From assembly GCA_030833315.1 (NCBI GenBank), contig JAURHM010000009.1, forward strand, positions 1 to 64,000: a stretch of DNA of 64,000 nucleotides. Direction: 5' to 3'. The position numbers and the translations under genes were made by a program. The notes beneath the pieces were generated by a model that saw only the letters and a list, made by a program, of their open reading frames with translations, was not told where the DNA came from and made no database searches. The stretch comes from Burkholderiales bacterium. Its GTDB lineage: Bacteria > Pseudomonadota > Gammaproteobacteria > Burkholderiales > SG8-41. Below are positions 62,504 to 64,000 of the stretch, piece after piece (within the stretch, counting starts at the first letter, position 1; each line of letters starts with the position of its first letter).

Positions 62504-63082
62504 TCAGGATTTGGATAACAGTTTCAGCGACTGGCGGATGCCGTCGGTCACTGTAAGACCGGCGGGCAACTGGCTGACCACCCAGGTCACTTCCTTGTCA
62601 TTGTAGCCAAGCGCGCTGAGCGCATTGGCAATATCGCTGTTTTCGCTCGACGCCGTCGCGCCACCGGCCTGCACCACGCCCTTTGGCAGACGGTCGCGCA
62701 GTTCCAGCAGCAGGCGTTCGGCGGTTTTTTTGCCAATGCCCGGAATCTTGGTCAGGCGACCGCCATCCTTGGCACTGACTGCCTCATGCAGCTCCGCGAC
62801 CGACATGCCCGACAGCACCGAGAGCGCGGTGCGTGCGCCGATGCCGGAAATTTTGATCAACTGGCGGAACAGCGAACGCTCGGCCTCGGTGGCAAAACCG
62901 AAGAGCTGGTGCGCGTCCTCGCGTACCGCCAGATGGGTATACAGCGTCACCGGCTCGCCGGCAGCGGGCAGCTGATACAGGGTGCTCATCGGCACGTCGA
63001 TTTCGTAACCGACGCCTTTGACGTCAACAATGATTTGCGGCGGCTGCTTGACCAGCAGGCGCCCTGCGATACGGCCGATCAT
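62504..63082 (-). CDS. ruvA: Holliday junction protein RuvA
   Basis: [31 protein letters not shown]. Confidence 0.98.
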   Translation of the reverse strand: MIGRIAGRLLVKQPPQIIVDVKGVGYEIDVPMSTLYQLPAAGEPVTLYTHLAVREDAHQLFGFATEAERSLFRQLIKISGIGARTALSVLSGMSVAELHEAVSAKDGGRLTKIPGIGKKTAERLLLELRDRLPKGVVQAGGATASSENSDIANALSALGYNDKEVTWVVSQLPAGLTVTDGIRQSLKLLSKS

Positions 63083-63112
63083 TTGTGTTCCCCAGTTTGC
63101 GCGGCAATCGCC

Positions 63113-63416
63113 TCAATGCGGACAATCGTCCAGTCCGTATTGTACCAACAGATACCGTAGCATCGCGTTCAGCGAGAGCAGCGGCGGCGATATCGGAGCG
63201 GTATCCGGATGCAGCAATTCCCCGGCGCCGGTGCGCGCAACAGAACGGGCAAGCAGAAAATGCTCCAGATGCATCGGCAGCGACAGCAAGGGCCACCTCA
63301 CGCGCAGCGATATGCAGTTCGTGACCGTACTGGAGCAAACCTTTTGCAACAGTAAGGAAGGGACCCAGGTAACCGAACCCGATACCCAAATCCCAGGCCA
63401 GCAGAATCCGGCTCAT
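63113..63416 (-). pseudogene. Remnant of a glycosyltransferase (MGT/UGT-like)
   Basis: N-part [42 protein letters not shown]-part LPMHLEHFLLARSVARTGAGELLHPD in another frame; middle missing. Confidence 0.6.
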
Positions 63417-63946
63417 CCCAGCCGGCCGCGGCGGCGGCGCTTTCCGATGCCGACGCCGCCGTAACCCAACCCGCCGTGGGCATGGCAGATCGCGCAAGCC
63501 AGTGCATCGGCCGCATCAGGACTAGGATCGCCGGGGAGCCGCAACAGCTTGCGCACCATCATCTGCACCTGCGTCTTGTGCGCCTTCCCGGCACCGACCA
63601 CCGCCTGCTTGACCTGCAAGGCGGTGTACTCGGCGACTGGCAGCGCATGTAAAACCGCCGCACAGATGGCCGCGCCGCGGGCGTGCCCGAGCAGCAGCGT
63701 GGATTTTGGATTGACGTTGACGAAGACATGCTCGACCGCCGCGCAGTCGGGCTGGTAAGTGGCGATCACCTCCTGCAGTCCTTCGAGCAGGACTTTCAGA
63801 CGTACGGGAAGTTCACCGTTGCCGCTGCGCACGCAGCCGCTGGCAACATAGCTGAGCTGCTGTCCGGTCTGTTCGATGACGCCGAAACCGGTGACACGCA
63901 GGCCGGGATCGATACCGAGGATACGAAGCGTGGAGGCCGCGCTCAA
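63413..63946 (-). CDS. ruvC: Holliday junction resolvase RuvC
   Basis: [31 protein letters not shown]. Confidence 0.98.
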   Translation of the reverse strand: MSAASTLRILGIDPGLRVTGFGVIEQTGQQLSYVASGCVRSGNGELPVRLKVLLEGLQEVIATYQPDCAAVEHVFVNVNPKSTLLLGHARGAAICAAVLHALPVAEYTALQVKQAVVGAGKAHKTQVQMMVRKLLRLPGDPSPDAADALACAICHAHGGLGYGGVGIGKRRRRGRLG

Positions 63947-64000
63947 GCGGGCTCGTCGATGACTGCGGTGGTGTACACCTCCTGCACGTCGTCGACGGCT
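63943..64000 (-). CDS. YebC/PmpR-family regulator, C-terminal end only
   Basis: [18 protein letters not shown] read on minus strand, upstream of ruvC as is common. Confidence 0.8.
   Translation of the reverse strand, partial: AVDDVQEVYTTAVIDEPA

Overview
This GC-rich window looks like a betaproteobacterial (Burkholderiales/Rhodocyclales-like) chromosome segment; that assignment rests on gene content and order only. The recognisable core blocks are: type IV prepilin-like genes; the LPS Kdo/Lpt block kdsD-kdsC-lptC-lptA-lptB followed by rpoN-hpf-ptsN-hprK-rapZ; mutY; thiS-thiG-trmB; hemW-rdgB-rph and yicC-gmk-rpoZ-spoT; queC-queE-cpoB-pal-tolB-tolA-tolR-tolQ-ybgC; and ruvB-ruvA-ruvC-yebC. Two tRNAs are present, Gly(CCC) and Lys(TTT). 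The accessory parts are: (i) a lower-GC segment beside tRNA-Gly with small unknown ORFs; (ii) a putative operon of a bis-heme b membrane protein, a single-chain multi-[4Fe-4S]/molybdopterin oxidoreductase and an erythromycin-esterase-like protein; (iii) a roughly 16 kb catabolic island with CoA-transferases, VOC proteins, Bug/TTT binding proteins, two alpha/beta hydrolases, a CoxLMS-type Mo hydroxylase and no visible regulator. Other observations include a near-consensus sigma-54 promoter with an upstream palindrome before a prepilin gene, several decayed genes (Pat-type acetyltransferase, response regulator/kinase junction, internally deleted Bug protein, glycosyltransferase remnant inside the ruv operon), two unlisted Cys-rich microproteins, and a recurrent AT-rich motif at gene ends. 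All calls come from reading the sequence and supplied translations; no searches were run.
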